Of a stretch of 64,000 bases of DNA, positions 1 to 7,286 are shown in pieces (position 1 is the stretch's first letter; each line of letters opens with the position of its first letter). The notes beneath the pieces are model-generated. The model was given only the letters and a program-made list of their open reading frames with translations, was not told the origin of the DNA and made no database searches. The stretch comes from M55B129 sp034189085. GTDB taxonomy: Bacteria; Bacillota; Dethiobacteria; DTU022. The translations under genes and the position numbers were made by a program. The DNA is taken from positions 11,525 to 75,524 of the forward strand of contig JAXHVH010000005.1 of NCBI GenBank assembly GCA_034189085.1, written 5' to 3'.

Positions 1-173
1 ACCATGTCAAAAGCATGCCGGGCATAGCTTACAGTCCCCGGATCGATGGTCCCTTCGATTTTGACAATCACTACCCTCTGGCTGGGTGCCGCCTCAACAG
101 TAATTATACCACAGGCAAGCAGTCCGCAGAGAAGGCAGATTAGCCAGAAAAAACATCTTATTTTCCTGTCCAT
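1..173 (-). CDS. NfeD-like membrane serine protease, N-terminus only
   Basis: The first 57 codons are visible; the gene runs off the left edge. The peptide begins MDRKIRCFFWLICLLCGLLA, a signal or membrane segment, then a beta-strand region (VVIVKIEGTIDPGTVSY) typical of the ClpP-like domain of NfeD1b proteins (YqeZ of Bacillus). This family partners with the flotillin-like FloA in membrane microdomains. Start: ATG at 173 with the Shine-Dalgarno AAGGAG 8 nt upstream. It follows yqeY on the same strand as in Bacillus (rpsU-yqeY-yqeZ), but a hairpin separates the two. The family call rests on about 30 residues plus synteny. Confidence 0.7.
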   Translation of the reverse strand, partial: MDRKIRCFFWLICLLCGLLACGIITVEAAPSQRVVIVKIEGTIDPGTVSYARHAFDM

Positions 174-192
174 TTCCCGATCTCCTTAAAGG

Positions 193-216
193 AAAACCCG
201 GCCATGAGGGCCGGGG
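193..216 (-). terminator. Hairpin terminator or attenuator between yqeY and nfeD
   Basis: On the minus strand CCCGGCC-CTCAT-GGCCGGG is followed by TTTT. The 7-bp GC stem lies 3 nt after the yqeY stop and just before the nfeD ribosome-binding site, so it may only reduce read-through into nfeD. Confidence 0.65.
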
Positions 217-218
217 CT

Positions 219-671
219 CTATCCCAGAATATTTTCCACCATTCGTCGGACAAGATTTCCATCGGCCTTTCCTTTAACCCGGGCCATTATTAAACCCATT
301 ACTTTACCCATGTCCCGCTTGGAAACGGCCCCGCTTTCGGCGACTGCATCGCGAACCAGTTTCTCCAGCTCGCTCTCGGAGAACTGTTCGGGAAGATATT
401 TTTTCAAGATTTCAATCTCCCTGGCCAGATCGTCGGCCAGATCCTGCCGCCCGGCTTTTTTGAATTCATCCAGAGCTTCATGTCTTTTCTTTGCTTCATG
501 AGCCAGGACTGCAAGCTCTTCTTCGGCTTCGAGAGGAGCTTTTTTGGCTATCGCTTCATTCTGCAGTTCAGAACGCACCATTCTGAGCACTGAAAGGCGG
601 AAGCGGTCTTTGGCTCTTGTCGCTTCTTTCTGTTCTTCATATAGTTTTTCCGTTATTGTCCTGTCAGACAC
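219..671 (-). CDS. yqeY: GatB/YqeY domain protein
   Basis: This 150-residue protein is full length for the YqeY family, which resembles the tail domain of the GatB amidotransferase subunit. Recognisable stretches are the basic N-terminus (KEATRAKDRFRLSVLRMVRS) and the C-terminal MGKVMGLIMARVKGKADG motif. The start is GTG at 671, preceded by GGAGGTG at normal spacing. It sits directly downstream of rpsU, the usual Firmicutes arrangement. The molecular role is unclear; a tRNA-related function is inferred in the family. Confidence 0.92.
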   Translation of the reverse strand: MSDRTITEKLYEEQKEATRAKDRFRLSVLRMVRSELQNEAIAKKAPLEAEEELAVLAHEAKKRHEALDEFKKAGRQDLADDLAREIEILKKYLPEQFSESELEKLVRDAVAESGAVSKRDMGKVMGLIMARVKGKADGNLVRRMVENILG

Positions 672-697
672 AGACGAAACACCTCCGCCCAGGCTCC

Positions 698-871
698 TTA
701 ATGGCGCCTCTTACGAGCAGCTTCAGCTTTTTTCTTGCGGCGAACACTCGGTTTTTCATAATGCTCACGCCGCCTCGCTTCGGATAAAACGCCCGAACGG
801 GCGCATTGTTTTTTAAACCTCTTTAGAGCCTTATCTAGGGTCTCATTCTTCCCAATTTTGACTTCTGCCAT
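698..871 (-). CDS. rpsU: 30S ribosomal protein S21
   Basis: The 57-residue basic protein starts MAEVKIGKNETLDKALKRFK and ends in a Lys/Arg-rich tail (RRKKKAEAARKRRH), as in bacterial S21. The ATG at 871 is chosen over upstream in-frame ATGs because it matches the S21 N-terminus and follows AGGGGGGAG. S21 sits on the 30S platform near the anti-Shine-Dalgarno region and helps initiation. It is co-oriented with hinT upstream and yqeY downstream. Confidence 0.96.
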   Translation of the reverse strand: MAEVKIGKNETLDKALKRFKKQCARSGVLSEARRREHYEKPSVRRKKKAEAARKRRH

Positions 872-938
872 GAATATACTCCCCCCTCTCCTCGGAAACC
901 ACTGCCCATGGGCTACCCCAGGGTAGTTTAAAACTATT

Positions 939-1301
939 TTAAACACCCCTGCCTTTGGCAATGTTTTTCAACAAAGGTCTACCGCCAAGGAGGTGGAGAT
1001 GAAGGTGAAAGACTATCTGTCCCGCATCCGGTCCGCAATTGATGACTACACGGTAACCTTTTTTGTCAAGTTTAAATTTCTTAGCCACCTCGTTGGCCAC
1101 AGTGTGCAAATGGCCTATGAGGGGTTCATCATCTTTTTCGAGATCAAGAAGGCTGGGAATGTGCTTGCGCGGTACGATCAAAATATGGACAGGAGCCACC
1201 GGATTAACATCCTTAAAGGCAACTACCTCATCATCCTCATATACAATATCGGCATCAAGCTCCCTGTTTATGATCTTGCAAAAAATGCAGTCAGCCGACA
1301 T
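939..1301 (-). CDS. hinT: HIT-family nucleotide hydrolase (HinT-like)
   Basis: The 120-residue protein carries the histidine-triad signature HLHLHLLGG near the C-terminus and the N-terminal zinc-type motif CIFCKIINRE. HinT enzymes hydrolyse purine nucleoside phosphoramidates such as AMP-amino-acid adducts. The start has a strong AGGAGG 6 nt upstream. It heads the hinT-rpsU-yqeY run, commonly found just after mtaB in Clostridia; here a divergent cassette has come between them. Confidence 0.93.
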   Translation of the reverse strand: MSADCIFCKIINRELDADIVYEDDEVVAFKDVNPVAPVHILIVPRKHIPSLLDLEKDDEPLIGHLHTVANEVAKKFKLDKKGYRVVINCGPDAGQIVFHLHLHLLGGRPLLKNIAKGRGV

Positions 1302-1431
1302 ATTGATACCTCCTGACGGGTATTATAACACAGCCATTTTACCTTGAAAAGGAAGTTGACATAAATAAAGACCATTTTAAATAATTAACTTCGCTAAAGA
1401 GACCTTTATTACCTTTCTGGCAGAAAAAGTT

Positions 1432-1460
1432 TTTACACCTCCTTGGGAATACATTATAAT
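1432..1460 (+). promoter_or_regulatory. SigA-type promoter for mnmH
   Basis: TTTACA (1432-1437), a 17-bp spacer, then a perfect TATAAT (1455-1460). It lies 75 bp upstream of the mnmH start, in the spacer between the divergent hinT and mnmH genes. Confidence 0.7.
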
Positions 1461-1534
1461 TATTATAAGATTTTCATTCAAGCTTATGGAACTGATTCGA
1501 TCACCGGTTCATCATCTTAAGAGAGGGGAACACG

Positions 1535-2626
1535 ATGGAGATCACTATCGAAAAAGCGCTCGAGCGCACCGATCTGCAGTTCATAGATGTCCGCTCCCCG
1601 CATGAATTCAGGGAGGCCTCCATACCGGGATCTCTGAATGTCCCTCTTTTTGACGATGCTGAACACAGCCGGCTCGGTTTGCTCTTCAGAGAAAAGGGAG
1701 AAATCGCCGCCAGGCGAGCCGGCCTGCAAATAGCCGCCCCCAAATTGCCCCACCTGGTTGAACAAATAAGCGGCGCCTGCAAAGGAAAAATACCCCTTCT
1801 TTACTGCCAGAGAGGCGGTCTTCGCAGCCTCAGCCTCTATCAGATTCTCAACCTCTGTGGAATAACAGTTTTCCGCCTGCAAAACGGTTACCGCGGTTTT
1901 CGGCAATACGTTGTCAAACGGTTGAAGGATTACCATCTGCAGAGCAGGTTGATCGTCCTTCATGGATTGACCGGCGCAGGTAAAACAGCGGTTCTCAAAG
2001 TGCTGGAAGAAGAAGGGGTGCCGGTAATAGACCTGGAAGGCCTGGCCGGACACCGCGGTTCTGTTTTCGGAGCAGTGGGGCTGCCTGAACAGCAAACCCA
2101 AAAAGAGTTTGATGCCCTGCTGCTGCAGGAACTGGATCGCCGGCGTGAAAATCCATGGATAGTTGTTGAAGGGGAAGGCAAACGCATCGGCCGTGTAAGC
2201 CTCCCGCCTTTCCTGGTTGAAGCCCTGGATGAAGGTTTCAAGATTCTGTTGACTGCATCGCTGGAAACAAGAGTGCGAAGAATCGTCGACAGTTACATCC
2301 CGGCCGAGCCTTCACCCGAACTGCTGAACCAGCTTAAAGAAGCAGTTAATGCACTACGCCGACGCCTTGGTAACAAAAAGGTCGATTTTTTATTGGCCGA
2401 GCTGGATCGAAAAAATTTTGACCGGGTTGCCACATCCATGTGTGTCGATTATTACGATCACTTATATAGTGATTCACGACCGGAATGTGCCCGCTTTGAC
2501 GAGCAAATAAACGCCGAAGACATCAACACAGCAGCCGGGCAAATTCAATCTCTGCTAAAAAATGCAGAAACGGCAACCATACATCCGGGCACCGGCCCAA
2601 ATAATCGAGTGGGATACAATATTTAA
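1535..2626 (+). CDS. mnmH: tRNA 2-selenouridine synthase
   Basis: MnmH (SelU/YbbB) replaces sulfur by selenium in 2-thiouridine at the wobble base of Lys, Glu and Gln tRNAs using selenophosphate. The 363-residue protein has an N-terminal rhodanese domain (FIDVRSPHEF; active-site Cys at about residue 91 in YCQRGGLRS) followed by a P-loop (HGLTGAGKT, about 142-150), the fixed order of this family. A Shine-Dalgarno GAGAGGGG precedes the ATG. It begins a three-gene + strand cassette and has its own promoter. Its presence implies a selenophosphate synthetase elsewhere, relevant to the selenocysteine candidate at 22472. Confidence 0.95.
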   Translation: MEITIEKALERTDLQFIDVRSPHEFREASIPGSLNVPLFDDAEHSRLGLLFREKGEIAARRAGLQIAAPKLPHLVEQISGACKGKIPLLYCQRGGLRSLSLYQILNLCGITVFRLQNGYRGFRQYVVKRLKDYHLQSRLIVLHGLTGAGKTAVLKVLEEEGVPVIDLEGLAGHRGSVFGAVGLPEQQTQKEFDALLLQELDRRRENPWIVVEGEGKRIGRVSLPPFLVEALDEGFKILLTASLETRVRRIVDSYIPAEPSPELLNQLKEAVNALRRRLGNKKVDFLLAELDRKNFDRVATSMCVDYYDHLYSDSRPECARFDEQINAEDINTAAGQIQSLLKNAETATIHPGTGPNNRVGYNI

Positions 2627-2654
2627 CAATTTCAGAAAAAGGAGTGACGGATTA

Positions 2655-3035
2655 ATGAACCCCCATGACGCTGCTCATGCCCTGGCCAGAGCATTACGGG
2701 AATCCGAAGAATTCAAAACTCTCAAAGAATTACAGGATAAACTGAAAGGTGAGGAGACAGCACGCAACATGCTGCTCGATTTCCGCAGGCAGCAATTTGA
2801 ACTGCAGAAACAAAAGTTATCGGGAGTCGAAGTATCATCGGAACAGGAAGAAAAGCTGGAAAAGCTCTTCGAGGTAATAAATATGAATACCACTGTTAAA
2901 AATTTCCTGGAGGCGGAATACAGGGCTGCCATTTTACTGCAGGATGTCCAGAAAATAATCGGGGAAGCAACCGAAAGTATTATCGACACCGAGCTGACCC
3001 CTCTGGGCGAAGAACTGGAAGAAGAAAAAGAATGA
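2655..3035 (+). CDS. YlbF/YmcA-family protein
   Basis: The 126-residue all-helical, highly charged protein matches the YlbF/YmcA (DUF964) pattern: ALARALRESEEFKTLKELQ near the N-terminus and FLEAEYRAAILLQDVQKIIGE near the C-terminus. In Bacillus, YlbF and YmcA join YaaT in a complex that affects RNase Y and development. The ATG at 2655 is used because AAAGGAG lies 9 nt upstream; a longer frame from 2562 would run inside mnmH. The stop overlaps the next start by 4 bp, so the two are probably translationally coupled. Confidence 0.85.
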   Translation: MNPHDAAHALARALRESEEFKTLKELQDKLKGEETARNMLLDFRRQQFELQKQKLSGVEVSSEQEEKLEKLFEVINMNTTVKNFLEAEYRAAILLQDVQKIIGEATESIIDTELTPLGEELEEEKE

Positions 3036-3763
3036 CAGTAAATAATAACCAAAAATACACAGCCCTTTTGCTGGACCTGGATGGAACCCTGCTTATCCTG
3101 GATATCGAACAATTTATCCCGGCCTATATTGACGCTCTCTCCCGGCGTTTTATAGAGCTAATAGACCGGGAATTGTTCATCAAGCATCTGATCGGGACTA
3201 CAAACAAAATGGTGGCCAACGATGATCCTGATCGAAATAATGAAACCATATTTTACCAGGAATTTTGCGGACGCACCGGCCTAACTTATGGTCAGATCAA
3301 GCCGATCATCGATGATTTCTACAGGGATGATTTCCCAAAACTTAGCTGCTGGGGGAAAGAACATCCCCATGCCCGGGAACTAATAAAAACCGCCCGGCAA
3401 AAAGATATGCAGCTGGTTCTAGCAACAAATCCAATTTTCCCGGCGATAGCGGTTCATCAACGGCTTGCCTGGGGTGGCCTTGATAAGGATAATTTCCATT
3501 TGATTACGACCATGGAAAACATGCATTTCTGCAAACCCAATCTCCACTACTATCTGGAAATATCCGCCAAAATCGGCTGCCCGCCTGAAGAATGCTTGAT
3601 GGCCGGCAACGACACCCATGAAGATCTCATCGCTGCAAAAGTGGGAATGGATACTTATCTGGTTGATGATTACATCCTGAATCGGATCGAGGGAGAAGCA
3701 AAAAGTGATCACCGGGGCAAATTGGAAGATTTGATCGGCTTTATCAAAACTCTTGATGGTTAA
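3032..3763 (+). CDS. HAD-superfamily hydrolase
   Basis: The 243-residue phosphatase-like protein has motif I LDLDGTLL near the N-terminus, motif II LATNP, a Lys before motif IV, and the GNDTHEDLIAAKVGM motif expected for Mg2+ binding. The substrate cannot be read from the sequence. It overlaps the ylbF-like gene by 4 bp (ATGA), so it is the last certain member of the mnmH cassette. Confidence 0.88.
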   Translation: MTVNNNQKYTALLLDLDGTLLILDIEQFIPAYIDALSRRFIELIDRELFIKHLIGTTNKMVANDDPDRNNETIFYQEFCGRTGLTYGQIKPIIDDFYRDDFPKLSCWGKEHPHARELIKTARQKDMQLVLATNPIFPAIAVHQRLAWGGLDKDNFHLITTMENMHFCKPNLHYYLEISAKIGCPPEECLMAGNDTHEDLIAAKVGMDTYLVDDYILNRIEGEAKSDHRGKLEDLIGFIKTLDG

Positions 3764-3849
3764 TCAACTTTTATGGTGAAAATACTTTAATCAGTGCCGC
3801 CATATTTAGTTCCGGAGTTGATTCCTGGAACAGGGAACTCTTTCAGGCC

Positions 3850-3948
3850 ATGCTGCAATACAGCGTCAGCACTCTGCTCATTTTGAGTGTGATTGCCCTG
3901 GTGATAGGAATAGTTTACCTTGTGGCCGGTGAAATGGAAAAACAATAG
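3850..3948 (+). CDS. Possible small membrane peptide
   Basis: ATG at 3850 opens a 32-residue peptide with one clear hydrophobic helix (LLILSVIALVIGIVYLVAG) and a charged tail EMEKQ. The frame stays open upstream for about 30 more codons, back to the end of the HAD gene, with plausible residues but no standard start codon. There is no convincing ribosome-binding site. It may be a real short protein, or the tail of a gene that lost its start. Confidence 0.25.
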   Translation: MLQYSVSTLLILSVIALVIGIVYLVAGEMEKQ

Positions 3949-3963
3949 CATAGCAGCTGTAAA

Positions 3964-5271
3964 TTAACTGGTGCGGAGGGCCCTGATTATCGGTCCTTCT
4001 TCTTTTTCCAGCCGGGCTTTGATCTCTTTACCCCGCCAGTGCAGGCCTTTGATTTTGGTTTCAATTTTAACCCGCAGGTAACGAGGAGTTAACCCTTCGG
4101 CCCACTGATACGGTTCTACTTTCTCTACCAGAACCGGTTGGACAGTGCCAAGGAATTGCTGCCGAAAATTGGAGGCCATTTTCTCCCCGAGAGCAATCAT
4201 TTCTTTGCTCCTTTCTTCCTTAACATCACCGGATAACTGGCCGGGCATTTCAGCCGCTCTGGTCCCTGGCCTGGCGGAAAACTTGAAAACGTGAAGGCGG
4301 CTGAAACCGATCTCTCCAATCAACTCCACGCTGCGACGGTGATTTTCTTCCCGCTCTCCCGGAAAACCGACAATTACATCGCTGCTGAGGGAAAGATCAG
4401 GGATCGCCTGCTTGAGCCACCGGGCTAAATAAAGATATTCCACTGCTTCGTAGGGCCTGTTCATCAACTTTAAAATTTCGCTGTCCCCGCTCTGCAGGGG
4501 TAGATGTAGATGGGGGCATACAATGGGGGAGTTAATTATTTCCTCCACCAGCTCAGGGGTTATATCCCACGGCTCAAGCGAACTGAGACGCAACCTCAAC
4601 AACCCGGGGACTGCCTTCAGTTCCCTGATCAGTGAGGCCAGGTTTGTCTCGCCGAGATCAACACCGTACAGGCCAAGGTGTATTCCAGTCAGGACGATCT
4701 CCGGGCAGCCCGATTCGACAAGGGCCTGTGCCCGCGCCAGCACTTCAGCGGGAGGCAGGCTCCGCATGGGGCCCCTGACGTAGGGGATAATACAATAACT
4801 GCAGTACTGGTTGCATCCTTCCTGAATTTTCACGAACCCCCTGGTCCGTCCCCTCCGTTTTACCTGGGGCAGCATTTCAAATTTCGTTTCTCCCCTGTAA
4901 GGGGTTACTATTTCCAGGAGTGAATCGTCGCCAAGCGAATCGATGATCAAGGGCAAATTCTCGCGGTCGCGGTTGCCAATGATTAAATCAACCTGCTCCA
5001 TCTCTCTGATCTGATCCGGTTTACCCTGGGCATAACAGCCGGTAGCTACTATCAGTGCCTCCGGCGAACGGCGTCTCGCCCGGCGTATTGCTTTGCGGGA
5101 TTTGTGCTCAGAGTATCTCGTTACAGTGCAGGTATTTATAACACAGACATCAGCCTGATCGTTAAAATCCACGATCCGGTAACCGGCCCGTTCAAAAAGC
5201 TCCTGCAGCCCCTCTGTTTCACAATAATTGACTTTGCAGCCAAGGGTAAAAAAAGCAGCCTTTTTTTTCAA
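3964..5271 (-). CDS. mtaB: tRNA t6A37 methylthiotransferase MtaB
   Basis: MtaB (YqeV) is a radical SAM methylthiotransferase that converts t6A37 to ms2t6A in ANN-decoding tRNAs. The N-terminal UPF0004 domain has the cluster Cys in TLGCKVNYCE, INTCTVT and TGCYAQ. The radical SAM core has CNQYCSYC, and a TRAM-like domain follows. I choose the TTG at 5271 (MKKKAAFFTLGC): GGAGAAAGGA lies upstream and the start overlaps the rsmE stop as TTGA. An ATG at 5304 lies inside rsmE and lacks a ribosome-binding site. The result is 435 residues, normal for the family. Confidence 0.93.
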   Translation of the reverse strand: MKKKAAFFTLGCKVNYCETEGLQELFERAGYRIVDFNDQADVCVINTCTVTRYSEHKSRKAIRRARRRSPEALIVATGCYAQGKPDQIREMEQVDLIIGNRDRENLPLIIDSLGDDSLLEIVTPYRGETKFEMLPQVKRRGRTRGFVKIQEGCNQYCSYCIIPYVRGPMRSLPPAEVLARAQALVESGCPEIVLTGIHLGLYGVDLGETNLASLIRELKAVPGLLRLRLSSLEPWDITPELVEEIINSPIVCPHLHLPLQSGDSEILKLMNRPYEAVEYLYLARWLKQAIPDLSLSSDVIVGFPGEREENHRRSVELIGEIGFSRLHVFKFSARPGTRAAEMPGQLSGDVKEERSKEMIALGEKMASNFRQQFLGTVQPVLVEKVEPYQWAEGLTPRYLRVKIETKIKGLHWRGKEIKARLEKEEGPIIRALRTS

Positions 5272-6026
5272 ATGGAAAATCCTTTCTCCGATAGATCGCC
5301 CCATGCTGTCTGAATCATAACCATGGAGGCGATTGCCGCCGTTTCTGTCCTTAGAATACGCGGCCCCAGGTAGACTGTCTCGGCACCCGCTTGGTGTAAT
5401 ACTTTCATCTCGGCATCGCTGAAACCGCCTTCAGGTCCGATAAAAAGCAGTACATTTTGTCCGCCCGACAGAGGCCTCTGCAGGGCATCGGCCAGAGCCA
5501 GGCTTTTTTCTTTCTCCCAGGGGACAATGGTCCTGAATTGCGCCACCTGCGGGACAATGGAGGTAAAGTGGCGAGGCATTTCGATGGAAGGCAAATCAGG
5601 CCTCCGGCATTGAGCCGCTGCAGAGCGGGCGATGTTCCTCCAGCGCTTTATTCGCTTCTCTTCCTGCCTGCTGTTACGGCTTGGTATGCTGCGTTCCATA
5701 ATCACCGGAACAATGCCATGGATACCGAGCTCGACTGCCTGTCTGACAATGAGGTCAAACTTTCCACTTTTTGGTAGAGACTGGAGAAGGTTAAGCTGGA
5801 GAGAAGGTTTTGCAATATTCAGGGGACTTCTAAGGATGATTTCAACTTTATCGGGCCGGGAGACAGTAACCTCGCCGCTGAATGCTTTGCCCCTGCCGTC
5901 AGCTACGGTAACCGCTTCCCCGCATTTCAGGCGCAGGACTCTATAAACATGATTAATGTCATCATCAATCAGGGCAATTTTCTTCCCTGTGGAGAGCTTT
6001 TCATCTTCTTTAAAGAAAAAGGGCAT
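5268..6026 (-). CDS. rsmE: 16S rRNA m3U1498 methyltransferase
   Basis: RsmE methylates U1498 of 16S rRNA with SAM. The 252-residue protein contains the SPOUT knot signature LFIGPEGGFSDAE and the C-terminal LGPRILRTETAAIASMVMIQ. It lies between dnaJ and mtaB. In many Firmicutes prmA (L11 methyltransferase) sits between dnaJ and rsmE; here it is absent and the spacer is a 20-bp tandem duplication that repeats the ribosome-binding region. Confidence 0.95.
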   Translation of the reverse strand: MPFFFKEDEKLSTGKKIALIDDDINHVYRVLRLKCGEAVTVADGRGKAFSGEVTVSRPDKVEIILRSPLNIAKPSLQLNLLQSLPKSGKFDLIVRQAVELGIHGIVPVIMERSIPSRNSRQEEKRIKRWRNIARSAAAQCRRPDLPSIEMPRHFTSIVPQVAQFRTIVPWEKEKSLALADALQRPLSGGQNVLLFIGPEGGFSDAEMKVLHQAGAETVYLGPRILRTETAAIASMVMIQTAWGDLSEKGFSI

Positions 6027-6064
6027 ATCTTTCTCCGGTCCTTTATATCTTTCTCCAGTCCTTT
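6025..6064. repeat. 20-bp tandem duplication between dnaJ and rsmE
   Basis: Two adjacent copies of a 20-bp unit (6025-6044 and 6045-6064) differ at one base. The unit spans the dnaJ stop and the rsmE Shine-Dalgarno, so on the minus strand the GGAGAAAGATAT ribosome-binding segment occurs twice. Confidence 0.9.
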
Positions 6065-7214
6065 ACTGTCCTCCGCTGAAAGCATCCTTCATGCGATCGA
6101 TAAAACCCTTGTTGTCCAGACCGGCTTTTTCTCCACTCAGGCGGGCCAGTTCAGCCAGAAGTTCTTTCTGTTTGGGACTGAGGCGTCTGGGGACTTTCAC
6201 TTTAACTGTAACCTGCAGGTCTCCTTTTCCAACCCCCTGCAGGTGAGGCATGCCGTGCCCTTTCAACCGGAAAGTGGCCCCGTGCTGCGTTCCCTCCGGT
6301 ATTTTCAGTTCAGCCGGCCCTTTCATAGTAGGCACTTCCATTATTATGCCGAGCGCCGCCTGGCTGATGCTTATAGGCACCTCCAGGAATAAATCGCTGC
6401 CCCTGCGTTTGAAAAGTTTATGCGGCTTAACCCTTATGACAACATAAAGATCACCTGCAGGGCCTCCGCGCAGCCCTGCTTCTCCCCCGCCCCTGACTCT
6501 CAGTTTGGAACCGTCTTCAATACCGGCGGGGATTTTTACTTCAATTTTTCTTTCCTTCACTATTCTGCCCTGCCCGTTGCAGGTGGGGCATGGATCATTG
6601 ATAATTGCACCTGTACCACCGCACCTGCTGCAGGTTTGGGTGGTGACAAAGCGGCCGAAAGGTGTATTGCGCGTGTACTGCTGCTGGCCTGTGCCACCGC
6701 AGGAAGGACATTTTTCCGGTTTTGTTCCCGGCCTGGCTCCGCTGCCCTCACAATCAGGACAGGTTTCCGTGCGTGGGATATTAAGAATCTGCGTTTTACC
6801 GTTAAAAGCTTCTTCCAGGGTTATCTCAAGGTCATAGCGCAGATGGCTGCCCTGTTCGGGGCCCGGCGGCCGGCGGCGGCTGCCGCCCATGCCGCCGAAA
6901 AACTGCTCAAAGATATCATCCATTCCACCGAAGCCGAAGCCTCCGAACCCTCTTCCTCCGAAACCTTCAAACCCGCCGCCAGACCCGCTGGAATCTGCCT
7001 GGTGGCCAAAACGGTCGTATTGTTCCCTCTTCTGAGGGTTACTTAACACGTCATAAGCTTCTTTTATTTCCTTAAACTTATTCTCGGCTTCGGTGTCATC
7101 CTTGTTGAAATCAGGATGGTATTTCTTAGCCAGGTTACGATATGCTCTTTTTATTTCATCGGCGGAAGCATTTTTCTCCACACCGAGAATTTCATAATAA
7201 TCTCTTTTACTCAT
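6063..7214 (-). CDS. dnaJ: Chaperone DnaJ
   Basis: This is a full-length class I J-protein of 383 residues. The J domain carries HPD (KKYHPDFNKDD), a Gly/Phe linker rich in GFGG follows, then four CxxCxGxG zinc motifs (CPDCEGSG, CPSCGGTG, CSRCGGTG, CPTCNGQG) and the C-terminal substrate-binding domains. DnaJ stimulates DnaK ATPase and delivers unfolded clients. It is the last heat-shock gene of the hrcA operon. Confidence 0.98.
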   Translation of the reverse strand: MSKRDYYEILGVEKNASADEIKRAYRNLAKKYHPDFNKDDTEAENKFKEIKEAYDVLSNPQKREQYDRFGHQADSSGSGGGFEGFGGRGFGGFGFGGMDDIFEQFFGGMGGSRRRPPGPEQGSHLRYDLEITLEEAFNGKTQILNIPRTETCPDCEGSGARPGTKPEKCPSCGGTGQQQYTRNTPFGRFVTTQTCSRCGGTGAIINDPCPTCNGQGRIVKERKIEVKIPAGIEDGSKLRVRGGGEAGLRGGPAGDLYVVIRVKPHKLFKRRGSDLFLEVPISISQAALGIIMEVPTMKGPAELKIPEGTQHGATFRLKGHGMPHLQGVGKGDLQVTVKVKVPRRLSPKQKELLAELARLSGEKAGLDNKGFIDRMKDAFSGGQ

Positions 7215-7250
7215 TCCCCTATATCATCCCTTTGGCAGCCTTTTTTCCCA

Positions 7251-7286
7251 ATAAGTCTCTTCGGCATTATAAGTCTCTTCGGCATA
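7251..7286. repeat. 18-bp tandem duplication between dnaK and dnaJ
   Basis: Two adjacent 18-bp units (7251-7268, 7269-7286; unit starts ATAAGTCTCTTCGGCAT) are identical except for the last base. They lie directly after the dnaK stop codon. Confidence 0.9.

Noticed and set aside
872..961. Longer S21 start
   Set aside because: Extra residues do not fit S21, and the ribosome-binding site sits before ATG 871.
6420..7046. Long + strand frame opposite dnaJ
   Set aside because: It mirrors the codon pattern of dnaJ and has no start signals of its own.
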